A stretch of 64,000 nucleotides of DNA, taken from NCBI GenBank assembly GCA_000818945.1, contig KN805373.1, positions 248,001 through 312,000 of the forward strand. Direction: 5' to 3'. The stretch comes from Schizochytrium sp. CCTCC M209059 (taxonomy: Eukaryota; Sar; Bigyra; Thraustochytrida; Thraustochytriidae). A program made the translations under genes and the position numbers. Shown one piece after another: positions 9,861-22,700 of the stretch. The notes under the pieces are model-generated. The model worked only from the letters and a program-made list of their open reading frames with translations, was not told where the DNA came from and ran no database searches. Positions within the stretch are counted from its first letter, which is position 1; the number at the start of each line of letters is the position of its first letter.

Positions 9861-12755
9861 CTAGACAGCACCGGCAAAGAGACGGCGAATGGCGCGAAGC
9901 TGCGTTGTGTCGCCATCAGCAGCAGAAGAGTACTCCTTGCCCTTGGGAGGCTTCTCAGGCTCCATGCGGTAAAGGGAATTGAGAATGGCCGTGGTGAGCG
10001 AGGGCGCGAGAACGTGACCCCATGAAGCGTATCGACCAAGCGAAGACTCAACGCGAGGCTCCTTGGTGACGATGGCCCGCTCAATGAGCTCGGCGGCCTT
10101 ATCCGGCGTCAAAAGGTCGAGATGATCGTACTTTGACGCACCAGGGCCCGTGACCATGTTGGTTTTCACCAGCGGCATGTACACATTGCTCACCTTGACG
10201 TTGTCTGCGGCGACCTCGGAGGCGATGCATTTCATTGATTCCGTCAGTGCGCACTTCGATGCCACATATGCGGCAAATCGACCCACATATGTCTGCTGCG
10301 AGATGGATCCAATATTGACAATGTGACCTTGTTTCCGCTCGCGCATTCCTCGAAGCAGGTCGAGCGTGACGCGAATTGACCCGTAAAAGTTCAGGTTCAT
10401 GAGACGCTCAAAGTCGTGGAAACGATCGCGTGTCTCAAACTCGATTGAACGCCGAATCGAGCGCCCTGCGTTGTTGATCAAGATGTCAACCGTGCCGTAC
10501 TTATCCATGACCTTGTCCAGCATATCGTAAGTTGGGCCTTCCTGCGCCAAGTCCGCCGTAAAGACATCCGCAGTTCCGCCTTGGATCTCGATATCGGCAC
10601 GCACAGCCTCGAGCTTGTCGGCAGACCGCGCCACCAGAATCACGTGCGCTCCGGCCTTAGCCAAACGCATTGCAACAGTCTTGCCAATACCGTCGGAGGC
10701 ACCCGTGACCATGACGACCTTGTCGCGCACGACTCCACGAAGCGCAGACGGCTTCTCGAGTCGAGGATCCAGGAAACGCACATAGTAGTCCCAAAGTCGC
10801 CAGGCATACTTGTCGAATCGAGGGCATCGGACACCCGTGCCCTCGAGCGCAGCTCGCGTCTCGGTATCATCGTAGTCTGTGTTCATGGTCATGTAGGCAG
10901 CCGCACTTTCGGGGATCTCAAAGAGGTTCTTGGCGAGAAACTCGGGAGCGTGCATCAAAATCGGAATGTCCGCCACGCCATTCCAAAACTTGGGCGGGAC
11001 CACGGCCTGCAAGAATTGCGGAATGCGCGCCGAGAACGACGGCGTCCCCGCGGCCGCAGCCAGCGTGTTAAGAATCTCAATCACTGTCATGGGCGACGGA
11101 TCGACGAGATGAAAGGACTTGCCGTTCAGCCCAGGATCTTCGTTGTGCGCAATCGTATCCATTGCCTGCACCACAAAATCGACGGGGACAATGGGGATCG
11201 CGTTGCCTTCAATGCAGGGGAGAACGGCAGACGACGGGAGGAACTTGCGTAAATGCTGCAGCGGTTTAAAGTAAAAATAAAGGCCGTCAACCTTTTCTGC
11301 CTCGCCCGTCTGCGAACTTCCCACCACAATGCCCGGTCTGTAGACCCGGAAGTCGCCCTTGCACTTGGCACGCACGAGCATCTCGGCCTCAAACTTGGTG
11401 CGCGCATAAGGGTTGTTAAACTCCTGGCCCTCGTCAAGGTTTTCCTCGAACCAAATGCCATCATGACCACCAGCGACCACGATGCTGCTCACATACTGAA
11501 AGCACGTACCCCACGCATTAAAGAGGGCGTTGGCAAACTCTACGGCGTACATGGTGCCCGACACGTTGGCGCGCTCATTGTGCTCGAGTGACTTCGTCAT
11601 GTCGTAGCTAGCTGCCAAATGGAAAAAGTGATCCACGCCAGCCCCAGATTTCTTTCCTCCGCTGGTCAGCTGCTTGAGGACGCTCTTGTCGAGTCCAAGT
11701 CCAGGCTCGCTAATGTTGGCATCAACCGGGATCACCCGCGAGGCAACTTCGCTGCCGAAGCGCTGATCAATCTTGGCCAGCAGCTTGCCGCGCGAGGACG
11801 CCCGCGTGAGAGCAAAGATGACCGAATTCGGGTTCCGCGCAATCAGTTCGCCAATAAGAAAGGAGCCAATGAAACCGCTGGCGCCCGTCATGATGTACAC
11901 AAGACCGCCATCCTCCGTGGCGGCGTTCATGAGATGGGCGACAGTGTCGGCCGAGACAGGACCACTGCCGTCGTAGGTGATGTCGGTGCTCTCGGCATTG
12001 CGCGCCTCCTCGTCGAGCACAGCGTCCTCGGCATGCTCGGCTGCGGAGCGCGAGTCGCTCGCGAAATCCGGGGCAAAGCGACGCACGTGCTCGACGTACT
12101 TTTGCATGGCCACGTGTTTGGGCATGTCGAAAAGGTTGGCCCAGGCACGCCAGCGTGCGTATCGCTCGCGACTGAAGCCGCGCGGCGCAGCCACATTGCA
12201 TGGTCCGATGGTCGCCTGTTTGTACAAGGAGATGAGCAGCGAGCGCGAGTTGCGGTTCGCAAAGATGGGGCTGCGACGCACAAACTCGGTCGCCTGCTCA
12301 AACTCGCGCTCGATCACCTGCGGATCAACAGCCTTGTTGTGGCTGCTCCCGCGGAAAAGCTTGTTTTTGGAGCTCCGGCTCGCGCGGCGGAAGAGCCCGC
12401 CGGCCTTTGCCTTGGCGTTGCTCGCGCCGGTCGCCGCAGTCCGTCGGGGCGCGTTCAGCGAGTCGGCCGAGTCGACGCCCGTCATAACCCAGTCTGGGTC
12501 GATATTGCGCACCTCTTGAATGTAGCGCTTCATGGCGGCCTCTTTGGGCAGGCCCAAGACCTTTTTCCGCGCCATAAACTTGGCGTGCTTCACCACGTTC
12601 ATGGACGAGGGTGCCTTGCTCACGTCGACATCTCCCTTGACCGCCTGGTTCCACAGCGCGTACACGCGCAGCTTCTGGTTGTTCGACGCCGTCCCCACGA
12701 GCGCGTTGCCAAAGTGCTCCGCCGCCAGCTCGAACTGCTCCTCGAGCGTCGCCAT
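9861..12755 (-). CDS. Fusion of two acyl-CoA-binding domains with a bacterial-type fatty acyl-CoA reductase
   Basis: This is a 964-residue protein. The start at 12755 is the first in-frame ATG and begins directly with an acyl-CoA-binding (ACBP) domain. ACBP1 (about 1-93) shows YALWNQAVKGDV and the GLPKEAAMKRYIQEV helix. ACBP2 (about 147-230) shows LYKQATIGPCN and MPKHVAMQKYVEHV. An extended SDR/'male sterility' NAD(P)-binding domain starts near residue 285 with TGASGFIG and has the catalytic YARTK near 450. A second, classical SDR domain starts near 680 with TGASDGIG, has NNAGRSIRRS near 762, and ends its active site at YVASK near 830. The tandem-SDR half resembles the roughly 660-residue bacterial acyl-CoA reductases of the Marinobacter and mycobacterial AcrA type, which reduce acyl-CoA to aldehyde and then alcohol. 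A role in fatty alcohol or wax ester formation is inferred. No targeting peptide is seen. Confidence 0.9.
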   Translation of the reverse strand: MATLEEQFELAAEHFGNALVGTASNNQKLRVYALWNQAVKGDVDVSKAPSSMNVVKHAKFMARKKVLGLPKEAAMKRYIQEVRNIDPDWVMTGVDSADSLNAPRRTAATGASNAKAKAGGLFRRASRSSKNKLFRGSSHNKAVDPQVIEREFEQATEFVRRSPIFANRNSRSLLISLYKQATIGPCNVAAPRGFSRERYARWRAWANLFDMPKHVAMQKYVEHVRRFAPDFASDSRSAAEHAEDAVLDEEARNAESTDITYDGSGPVSADTVAHLMNAATEDGGLVYIMTGASGFIGSFLIGELIARNPNSVIFALTRASSRGKLLAKIDQRFGSEVASRVIPVDANISEPGLGLDKSVLKQLTSGGKKSGAGVDHFFHLAASYDMTKSLEHNERANVSGTMYAVEFANALFNAWGTCFQYVSSIVVAGGHDGIWFEENLDEGQEFNNPYARTKFEAEMLVRAKCKGDFRVYRPGIVVGSSQTGEAEKVDGLYFYFKPLQHLRKFLPSSAVLPCIEGNAIPIVPVDFVVQAMDTIAHNEDPGLNGKSFHLVDPSPMTVIEILNTLAAAAGTPSFSARIPQFLQAVVPPKFWNGVADIPILMHAPEFLAKNLFEIPESAAAYMTMNTDYDDTETRAALEGTGVRCPRFDKYAWRLWDYYVRFLDPRLEKPSALRGVVRDKVVMVTGASDGIGKTVAMRLAKAGAHVILVARSADKLEAVRADIEIQGGTADVFTADLAQEGPTYDMLDKVMDKYGTVDILINNAGRSIRRSIEFETRDRFHDFERLMNLNFYGSIRVTLDLLRGMRERKQGHIVNIGSISQQTYVGRFAAYVASKCALTESMKCIASEVAADNVKVSNVYMPLVKTNMVTGPGASKYDHLDLLTPDKAAELIERAIVTKEPRVESSLGRYASWGHVLAPSLTTAILNSLYRMEPEKPPKGKEYSSAADGDTTQLRAIRRLFAGAV

Positions 12756-12927
12756 CGCGCCCGCCTTCGCCCCGCTCTTGTGCGCGCGCTCTCCTGCCTG
12801 CTCCGACCTCCCGACCCTCCGAGCGTGATCGCCGCGCCGCCGGCCTCGCTTGCTCGCTCCCTCGCTTGTGGCGTTCCGGCTTTGCGGGTTTGCCGCCTCC
12901 AGGCGCGGCCCCGAGCTGCTGCTGCTG

Positions 12928-12958
<31 letters not shown>

Positions 12959-13748
12959 CGAGCGGGCGCTCGTACTTCACCTCGCCGTCGCGCGCCGTCT
13001 CAAGGCTCGTCGCCAGCGCGTGCACGCGCGCCGTCGCACTTCCGCACTTGCCATCTCGGCGCCCAGCACCTTGCCGCGCCCGGCGTCTCTGCCGCGCCCG
13101 GCGTCTCTGCCGCGCCGCGCCGCGCGGGCCCGGCGGCGAGCGCAGCGCCGTGCCGAGCGCGGCGAGCGTGCTCAGGCGCGGCCGAGCGTGCTCGAGCGCG
13201 GCCAAGCGCGGCCAAGCGCAGCGCGTGGTGGGTCGCGGCGCCGCGGTCCAGGACTCGGCGGCGGCTGGTCCCAAGGGAGGCCCAGCTAGCGACGGTCCAA
13301 GATGCGAGCGCGTAAGGCATTGCACCGCGAGGTTTCCAGCGCGCCGCAGACGTGGGCCCGCGACGGTGGCGCGGCCGGGACGAGGGGAACATCTTGCTTG
13401 CGAGGGCGAGGGAGAAGGCGACGGCGGGGGTGGGAGGAGGCGACGACGGACGGACGGGCGACCGGCTGGCAGCGGCCAGGAGGCGAGGGGGAAATGCGGT
13501 TTCCTCGGAGCATCATCTGCAGGACCGTCTTACGCAGGTCAGTGTTGTTATCGTTTGTATCATTACTTTTGCTTTTATCTTTTAATCATGGCTTGCTAGT
13601 GGTGAGTTCGTCGGTGGCTCACGAGACCGCGGCGGCGACGGCGGCGCCAAAAGTGGCCTCCGCAGTGCCCACGTCCAGCACGCTCGGCGGGAGTGTGTGG
13701 CGTGCGAGGGACAAGAATGCACAACGACCTTGATCGCGCGCAGTCTCG
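12756..13748. other. Promoter/5' leader of the acyl-CoA reductase gene and 3' flank of the giant gene
   Basis: Both flanking genes are on the minus strand. The reductase frame stays open on the minus strand to 13325, but it contains no ATG upstream of 12755 and its translation is low-complexity Arg/Ala/Ser. A CTG/CAG triplet run lies at about 12915-12960. The stretch from 13040 to 13250 is built of gcgcggccgagcg-like and gcgtctctgccgcgcccg-like repeats. A plus-strand frame (ATG at 13494, to 13733) starts with a basic then hydrophobic stretch, but I do not call it. Confidence 0.5.
12915..12960. repeat. CTG/CAG trinucleotide repeat
   Basis: The plus strand is an interrupted ctg run with one cta interruption, about 14 units. 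It lies about 160 bases upstream of the reductase start codon, so it is probably in the 5' leader or promoter rather than coding. Confidence 0.8.
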
Positions 13749-16700
13749 TCATAGAAAATCTTCCGCGAGTTGCGTCTTGATCTGGCTCGAGATGATCTGC
13801 CCGACTTCTTTGTAAAGCTCAGCGCTCGCTTCTGTCCTGTTACTTATTTGAGTAAAAGTTCGGTCAAGATCCCCAATGTTGGCCTGATGAGTTTGTCCTC
13901 GTCCACTCGCGCCACTTGCTATGAGCTGCAGAGTTCGATAGTCAGCACCAGAGCCGAAACCCACAATATGTGCTTCGAAGCCACTGTCAGGACCGAAGTT
14001 TCGAGCAATCTGAGCGAGCGTTGACGATGCCTGAGCAGCATCATGAGCCTGCCCATCCGTCATCATCACAACACACGGTATTCCTGCCGATGGATTGTTT
14101 CCAATGACTTGTTGTGCTGCTTGCATCGCTGGAAAGAAGGCCGTGCCACCGCCAGATTGTGGGCCGAGTCGCAACGCAGTCACAGGTTGAGCTTCCAGAA
14201 TCGTCGAAGCGCCACCATCGAATTGAATGACAGAAACGAGGTCATTGAGTTTTTGATTGGATATGCGTCGCTGTCTGAATTGCTCGACGCAGTTGCTCAG
14301 CTCCTGCCAGGGCCCACCGCACATGCTACCGCTCTGATCGAGCACGAACACAAAGTGAAGCCGTGGCACCGTCTTCGGATCCGACATTGCCACCTTAGAC
14401 AGCCATCTCCGTCGTGGAAGGCTGGAGTTTCCTCCTACTTTCGCTTGAGTTTCGAGCAGCTCTTGCATCTTTGTGAACATCTGTTTCGTCGCTCCCGCAT
14501 TGCAATCTCCCAAAACGGTGACCACGTCGTTGCGCAAGTTGAGGTCAAACGCCGCTTGAATGTCGCTTCTCGACTGAGCGCTGGCATCAGCACGATCATC
14601 CCAAAATGCCTGCTGCGATGAACTTGGGGGCGAGAAGTCTGCACCGTGACAAGGAGCGTCCGTGATGAGGATCATGAACTTTGCCACCGCAAAGTTCTTC
14701 TCCCAGTCTGCAATTTCGGCTGCCATGCGGAGAGCACGCGCAGAATCTTCCGCAACATCACTGCCGCCATAAGCTGCGAATTCACGGCCATTCTCCAAAG
14801 CGTCTACAATCTTCGCTGTGTCTTGCGTGAAGTAAGTGAGTTCGCCGTCTCCGACCTGAGCCGAAAAGAGCCCAACGGTATCGTCGTGGAAAGCGTTCAC
14901 AGAAACGTAAATGTCGATGTCCCAGCCGTACTCGTCCTTGATACGTTGCTTGATGGACGTCTCTCCTTCAAGCATGGCAACCAGCTGGTGTTTGATGCTC
15001 GGCAAATGTGCACTCATGCTACCAGTGCAATCGATAACAAATGAAAGAGCAACGGCGACCTCGTCCGGAGAATTTCCTTGCACAAGCTTTGCGTCTCGCT
15101 CCAGCTTGAGCTTTTCCTGCAAGTCTGCCCATCGATGGCCTCCAAGAATACTCTCTACGCCACCCTGTTCGCGGCCAAGGTCGTCTTCCAGACTCTCCAT
15201 CTTCTCTACGTCGCCAGCATCCGTCACAAAGAGATGTCGTAGACCTTGGCCCAGCGACCCAGGAATCGCGGCCATCACAGCTTCCGGGTAGCAGTCTTCA
15301 ACAGCAAAGTCGTCCACACCGATGCTAAGCGACACGCAGCGAATGCCTGCATCTTGCGCGTTACCAATCTCCTCGCGTAGTTTCTTTGGATTAGAGCTTC
15401 GCCCATCCGTGAGAACAAGCATGAGCTTCTCGTTGCGCGCATTCGCCGACAAGAGACTCGACGCGGTCCGAACCGCCTCACCGTCCTCGGTGGCAGTATT
15501 ACTTGAGCTCAACGAAACCTGCGCCAGCAGGGCAAGAACAGTTTCTGGCCCCCATGGCTCGTCAGGGCTCTTGACAATTCGAACAGTTTTGCCAAAAGTA
15601 ACCACGCTGAAGCTGTTGATGCCAATCTCGTCCAGCGCAAATCCTAAAAGAAGCAAGCTTTGCACTGCACAGTCGAGCAGGTGCCCGTGCATACTCTGCG
15701 AGACATCCAGAACCAGGCAAATGTCGTAGCACCGTTTTCCGCCGGCTGTCTTGGCGCTGAAGATTTTCTTGTACTCAAATTTGGTCACGATCGCCTTAAT
15801 GAGACCAGGGGTGTGGAATTGCGCGCCGCGCATGCTTGGCCGCTTCCGTGTATAGCGATTGTAAGGGAGGACCACATCCGCAAGAACGTCGGCCAAATCG
15901 TCCACGCCCCCAGCAAGGCTCTGGCGAAGCTTTCGCAGATCCCCGCGTGCACTCTCGACGCTTAAAAAAAGGTTGCGCTGCGTCTCCTCTAGTTCTCTGC
16001 GACGGAAATCTAGACCTGCGTTTAGAATGGCGTCCGTGTCAGCTTGCATCGCAGATGTATGCATGTCCGCAGGCAGATCTCGCTTCTTTGAGTTGAACAT
16101 GAAGAGATTTTTCTGAGTCCGAGCGGCCTTCAAGCTCTCCTCGAGAGTGAGAGGCTCGCATCGAATGTGATGAAGCACGTCGCTGCTCAGCATCGACCCC
16201 ATCATAGGTTCCGGATGATGGGTATCTCGTTGTGTCGGATTCGTTTTCGCTGCAGAACCTACTGAGCCAGTCAAGATGGCAAAGAGTTCTGTCAGGCAGC
16301 GGAGGCTTGCTTCCAGCAACCCAGTCTTGTTGTTGCCAATGATATCATTCTGGGGAGCTGGAAAATACAGTCGATCGGAAAGCATTTCAAGCGCACGAAA
16401 CGCGTCCAGATCTCGTGCTTGCGTCGTTGGGGTCGCGTGCAGAACTGCAAATTTCAGACCAAAGTCTGCTCGCAGTCTAGGAATCTCGGCATGGCTGATA
16501 TCGTTAGAAAGGCCATCGGTGATGAGAATCATCACGCGTTGCTCTGCATCCATTTGAGTCGGTCGCCCTCCAAATACCCTCTCGGCCACAGTGCGCGCGC
16601 AGCTCCCAATCTTGCTGCTCTCGTTGAAAGTAAGACCAGAGATTACCATGTCGCCAACACGAGAATCAAATGGTTCGTCAAGCTCTTTAAGAAGCCTGCA

Positions 16701-19700
16701 GGTGTTGGGATCTCCAATTGCAGCGACTGCAAAGCGCTGCTCAAGCTTTCGAAGCACCTCAAGCATAAAGACCAGCGTCTCCATGACTTGTGACCGAATC
16801 TGTGTCATCGAACCGCTGTTGTCGACAAGCACGACAATCTCTACCGGACGGATTGATTGCGTGCTGGAATTCACCTGACCTCGTAGTTGCGACAAAGCTT
16901 CAGAGACCATTCCTCCAAGAGCACTGCTTCGAACAAGTCTAGAAAAAGTCCACGACCGCTCTCGTTCAGAGATCCCCATGAACTCATCCCGATACTCTTT
17001 CGGAATTTTCATCACTTGGCCGTCAACCAGGTCGGCAGGGTTCATTTCTTCGTAAATCTTGCCAAGGTCCTTCTGCGCTGCTTCTTTGAGAAGCTTCTCA
17101 ACGCTGTCCGCGTCGAGCCGAGCACTGATGTTAGACCTCTGCATCTCATTGTTCGCTCGCGCACGTTGTTCCAGAGACAAATCTTGTGATTCGCCGCCAA
17201 TGGCACTTCCTTGGGGGCTGAAGATGTCAGGCACAATTTGCATCGCGCCATTTGATCCAGTAGCCACAGGTGCAATTCCGGCAGCGCGATGATAGCTATT
17301 GCCTTGTCGCATTCCGGACGGATCTCGCGGCTTGAGGCCGTTGGCGATGCGCCGCTGCGAGCTTTTGCTCGACGAACTTGAACGGTTCTTTCCCATTCCT
17401 GCATTTGAACTGTTCTTTAGAAATGAACTTCGCTGTTGCCCAGCAGCACCACCGAAGTGGTCCTGATCCTGATGTGTGTAGCCGTTTGCCCCGATCGCAG
17501 GGGAGAATGATGTGTTGCTCCGAAGCAATTGGCAAGACTCGGTAAAATTTGCTGCAGGCTGAGAGCTTGGCCTTCGCGGAACGAAAAAGTCGTGCTCTTC
17601 TTCGAAGCGTCTCTTCACATCTTGAAGTGGCACCGCAAACTCACTATGACGCCGCACAGTAGTTGGTTCCCACTTTTGCAGCAGCTCAAGCAAGCTCTTG
17701 GCAGATATGGAGTCGGATAAAGAGTTTCCTTCAGGCAAACGGAGGGCGTACATGCAGCGCTGAAAGTCTTGGATTGTAAGTGCTGCGACGGCGGCTTGCC
17801 CGATAGCAATACCACCTTGCGCCTGCAACCTGATACTCTTCGATGTTTTTGACGACAGCAACTGAAGTCCACTCCAAACGAGGTCGTCAGTCTCCCGGGG
17901 GGCAACACCCTTACTGCGACGCACTCGATCGATCTGCTGATAAGCCAATAGCCACTGCTGTGCGCCTTGACGAATCCGCAATAAATCCTGCAAGACATCA
18001 GCACTACCGCCTCGTCCACCGTCAGTCTGAGAATCTCTGGAAGGAGGCTTATGAGCTTTTCTCGCGTCCTCAATCAGCAATCTCGCCTCCTTCAAATCAT
18101 CATTAGAGGAAGACCTGCCCCCCTGGTCTGATTCTTTTGTCTCAAAGTCCCTCTGAAATGTTTCCGGAATGGAAAAAGTACACGGAAACTTGCTAGGCGA
18201 TGATTTGAGACCCACACGAAGCTCTCCGGGTGTGGGAATCTTCAGCTCGTCTGCTGTTCGTGTGGATCCCACATCCAAAAGTTCAGCAATACGATTCGCA
18301 CAGCGATCAGCAGCGTCATTGCCTTCTCGCGCTTCTGCAGCTTGCTGCCGCGAAGATTTCGTTGCCGTCGCTGTTGTTGGAAGTAAGGCGATGTCTGGTC
18401 TGAGTCGGTCAAATCCACCTGCCGAATGAGCTTGCACGAGGCCGGCTCCCACTAAAAAGAACGACAAGTCACCCGACGTGGGGCCAGACGATTGAGTGAG
18501 AGAAAGACCGAACGCCAGCGTGCTCAGACTTGACAGGGACTCCTGAAGGTCCTTGCCAAAGGCCCCAATGATCTGCAAGAGTGCATCGAATGTCTTTGCA
18601 GAGAGGTTGCCGCCATCTTCAGCGTCCGAGAGCTTCTCTGCCACTGAGTTCGACGGGTCTAAAGCAGCTTGCAGCTCAGGTGCGTATTTGAGGAGAGCGT
18701 CAGAGCGAGTCGCCTGACCCAAACGGTCCTCTTGATCGCACTCCAATACTGCGATAAGCTCAACGAACGCCTTTTCGTCCATTGCAGCCAGAAGATGTGC
18801 TGTGCTTTTGGCCAAATGCAAATCGTCCTGCGCGCTTGACTCTGGCGTACTCCTAGGCCGAAGTGCGATCAAGAGCTCTTTGAAAGTGGACAGAACACTG
18901 CTGCATGATGGTAAGAGACTTTCGTACTTGTCGAGAAAGTTTTGTAGCTCGCCAATAGACCGTACGCGAGCCGCCTCCTCCAACCCCGCCTTGGTGAGAG
19001 CAGCACGGTTCTTCGCTGCAGATTCAATTGACTTGTCCACGTTTGAAAGCTTCACGACCTTCATGAAAGCCTCTAACACCTTTAGTGCTGGCTTAGGTGT
19101 CAATACAGACTTGACAGCCTCGAGACGCTTCTGCTGTTGCTTCGTTGCCTCACCGGCTTGCTGCGAGCAGAACTCTGCAAACGCAAAGTCTGAGTCGCGT
19201 TTTCCTTCATGTAGCAAACGCACCGCCTTTATGAATTCATGGGAATTGGCGGCACTTGAGCCAGGCGCACAATGTGCACTGAAAACAACATCCCAAGCTT
19301 TAGTCACTGACTCTTGCCATTTCTCTCGTCTTTCACGTTGCCTACGCTGCCGCAGTATCTCGAGACGATCCATCACGAAATCCTCCCCGGATAGACTATC
19401 AAGATCGAATGATTTGCCGTCAGACGAGAGACGCTTCTCAACAGCATCTTCCGGGCAATCCGCAAGTTCCGCGAGCTTCTTCAAAATGCTGTGAGCGGTC
19501 AGTGTTGCCTCTTCGTCGGCTGGAAGCTCAGCGTCTCCCGCCACAGCAGGCGATGCAGGTGGTGTTGAAGTGCTGGGAGCAGGGGGCACAGGGGGTTGCC
19601 CAGCGCTTTCTGTAGGAACTCCATGCAACGTCCCTTCGCGAATCTGCTTCATGAGCGTCTTCAAGCCGTAATATACTTTCAGGAGCACCTCATCTTCCCC

Positions 19701-22700
19701 AAATGGTTCGTAGTCTTTTCTTGAGAACAAAGCCTTCTTTATGTTCCTCGAATTGCGCTCTGCTTCCCGCCTTGATACGAGTAGCTCTCCGTGGAGGACG
19801 AATCGCGCGAGCAAAACACCTCTTTCGACAGGATTTGATCCTTGTGTAAAGAGACTTGCGAGACTGCCCTCGTTTTCGGTGAAAATCAACTGGCACACTG
19901 CGTAATGAAAGTTTGCATGTCTAGTCGCCAAAATCATCTCAAGAAACCCGAGGTTATCGGCACGGGGCAACGCATAATGCAAAAGCCCCAAAAGGTCCTT
20001 AGGAGTAACGTTGCGTCTGCAAACATTGCTGGCTATCTGGCGGATCCAATCGCTTTGCAGGTTTTGAATCGCTCCTTCAATCAGACGATTCTGAAGTTGC
20101 TTGTTCTCGACGCTAGGTTTTGACATGCAAAAATCAACCAGAGTTTGCGAGAAGCTTGAGTCGACAGAGTCCTGGCGTCCCTTGCTTTCACGCTGCACCG
20201 TCAGCGCGGCACGTAGAATGTCGGTATTCTTAAGAGGCCGGTCTTTCGATATCTCCGCCAGCTTAAGCCACGAAGCGAAGAGTGGCCGCCCAATGTAACA
20301 ACCTGTGTCGAGGTCTCCAAAAATGGATTCGACCAATCCACGCGGCGTTGTGTTCTCTTCTTTCAGCACACAGTCCGTGAAGCGCTCCCAGAGAAAGGGC
20401 AGCGGATTCCCCATTAAGCGCTGGTCCTCCGCAAATAGCTGATCGATCGAGAGGAACCGAGCCATATCCACGCGAGACTTATTTTGTCCATCTTGCAGGC
20501 AGAACTTTGCTACAAAAAGCGCCCACGCACTGAATTCGCTCATATCCTTCTTGATGTGTTTGGTAATGAACTGAACGGCATCATCGACTGACGGGCTTTC
20601 AAGAGACTTCTGCATGAGCTCCCGAATGTCCGTGAAGGAAGCAGATGCGTCTCGCACGCACACACGGAAAACGAGTTCCGCCATCAGCTCGGGGACGAAA
20701 CCCTCCTTACGAATCCGATCAATGAGTTCTGACCGCGGAATGCCCAGATCTCTCGCGCTGAAACCCTTGATCATCGCTGAGGTTTTCCGCTCATCTACGC
20801 GCACATCCATCAACAAACTATGCGAAACCCCAGTGCGCACATCGCCATCCGGTCCAAAGAAAGCCTCGGTGCCAGCGGTAAAACGAGCGAGGGCAAGACA
20901 AAGCTGCTCAGGCAGTCCAGACTTCTTCTTCCCCTCGTTGTTCTCATTCTCGCTTTGCGATCCTGCGGCTGCGGTATCAAGCCTAAGATTCAATTCCCAG
21001 GTGGCGCCCTTCTTGATACCTCCACGAGCTTGAAAGGGTCCAGACGCTACTGAACTCTCAGTTCCAGCTCTGTCGGATTGACTTATCCTGAGAGACGGAC
21101 TGTTGAGTTCGCAATTCTTCTGCAGGATAGTTACATCTCTGTCTTGGTAGGTCAAGATACTCGTACCTGACTCGTTGAAGACTCCGAATGAAGCTTTGGC
21201 TTCCTCACCAGCCACAACAGCCTTCACGCTAGCCGAAGTGACCTTCTTCCTTTTACTGCCTGACCTAGAAAAGAAGAAGCCGAGCTCTGGCACGGCAAGG
21301 TGAACCTTAACCCCTTGGCGACCATTTCCGCGAAGGAAAAACGGACGATCCGGACAGCCTTCGCTCCATAATGGCACCTTTAACTCCGCTTGAAACTCGC
21401 GCTTGGACAAAGATGCAACGTGTATCTTCGTTTTGGTTCGTACAGGCAATATCTTCTTACCTTGCAGCTTGCTGACATTGACAACGTCAGACACCACGGC
21501 TTTGCCTTGCCCATTGCTCGCCACGTCCACCAAATGATCATGTAACGCGTTATGACGGATATCTTCCAGCGAAATCCGAAGATCTTCGAAAGGCCGGAGC
21601 GCCTCCACCTTCCAAAGTCCAATCTTTCCTTTGAGAGATATTTCTATATCTCCCTGGCCAATACTTCTGACCACGAGCTTGCCTTGTGGAGTGTAAGTCC
21701 ATTTTCTGGCGCCATGAGAGACGAGCAGCAAGCGAATGTATCCAGATGTGTTTGCGGCAACCTGCAAGTGTTCTGTCACTACAACAAATGCATAGTCGCT
21801 CTTGAAGGACCCTCCGGCGTCATCAAGGATGACATCAAGCCCAAGACTGAGCGCACTGTAATTGCGAACCTCTAGGAACGCTTCGCTGGTCTGGCCTGGT
21901 GCAATATGTGGAAAGGTGACCTTGGGAGTTGCCACAGCGCGTCCCAGTGGCACCTCGACAGCGTCCTTGACAGATCTGCTGTTGGTGTTCATGGATTCAA
22001 CACGCACGACTGCAAATGCTGCTCCATCGGGTGCGTCCGTGGCGGGCACAGGCTTTAATTCTCCAGGAGATATTGGCAGATTCTTAGCACGTGTTGTCGC
22101 TTCTGCGAACGTTGATGCAAGACGAAGCTTGACCCTTTCCTCACCATTATTCTGGATTTGCAACGTGTTGGCGCCCCAGATATCCTGAAACCAAAGCTTT
22201 CCGCTGAGATTCCAGGTCGCATCGGGTGCACTCTTTGGATCCATGCAGAGATGCGAAGACAGGTAGATTGGCTTTGATGGGAAATTCTGCATCTCTCCAT
22301 GAGTCTCTCCCATCGTGGCGATTGCAAAGCAGGGTAGAAGAAGCCGACCCTGTACCGGCACATGAGACAGCACGTCTGGACCAGCGCAGACCACCAAAGA
22401 ACCTGCAAGCGTTCGGCCACGCAACGTACTCACCCGGACGTGGAGTTCAGTCGACGATTCGTCTTCACTCGATCTACCATCAATCCAGAACTGAACTTCG
22501 TCACCGAAGGTCGAAAACGAGTCTCTTGAGCCGCACGAAAGCTGCACCCTCGCCGATGTTTCAGAGGGCTGAACCGCCACTCTAAGGAAGACAGGGCTCC
22601 GACTCATATTGCGCAGCTTGAGGGTTTTATACTCCCACAGAGGCTGAATCGTAGCCGCGAGGTCGCCAAAATCAACGATTGGAGACGAAAATTCGATCAC

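Noticed and set aside
12756..13325. N-terminal extension of the acyl-CoA reductase frame with a serine run
   Set aside because: It opens only from GTG, has no ATG before 12755, and translates to Arg/Ala/Ser low complexity. The ATG at 12755 starts exactly at an ACBP domain.
13302..13733. Plus-strand frame with a basic then hydrophobic N-terminus (ATG at 13494)
   Set aside because: It has no family signature and is squeezed into the tandem intergenic region. It could be a leader exon, but no matching downstream exon is visible.
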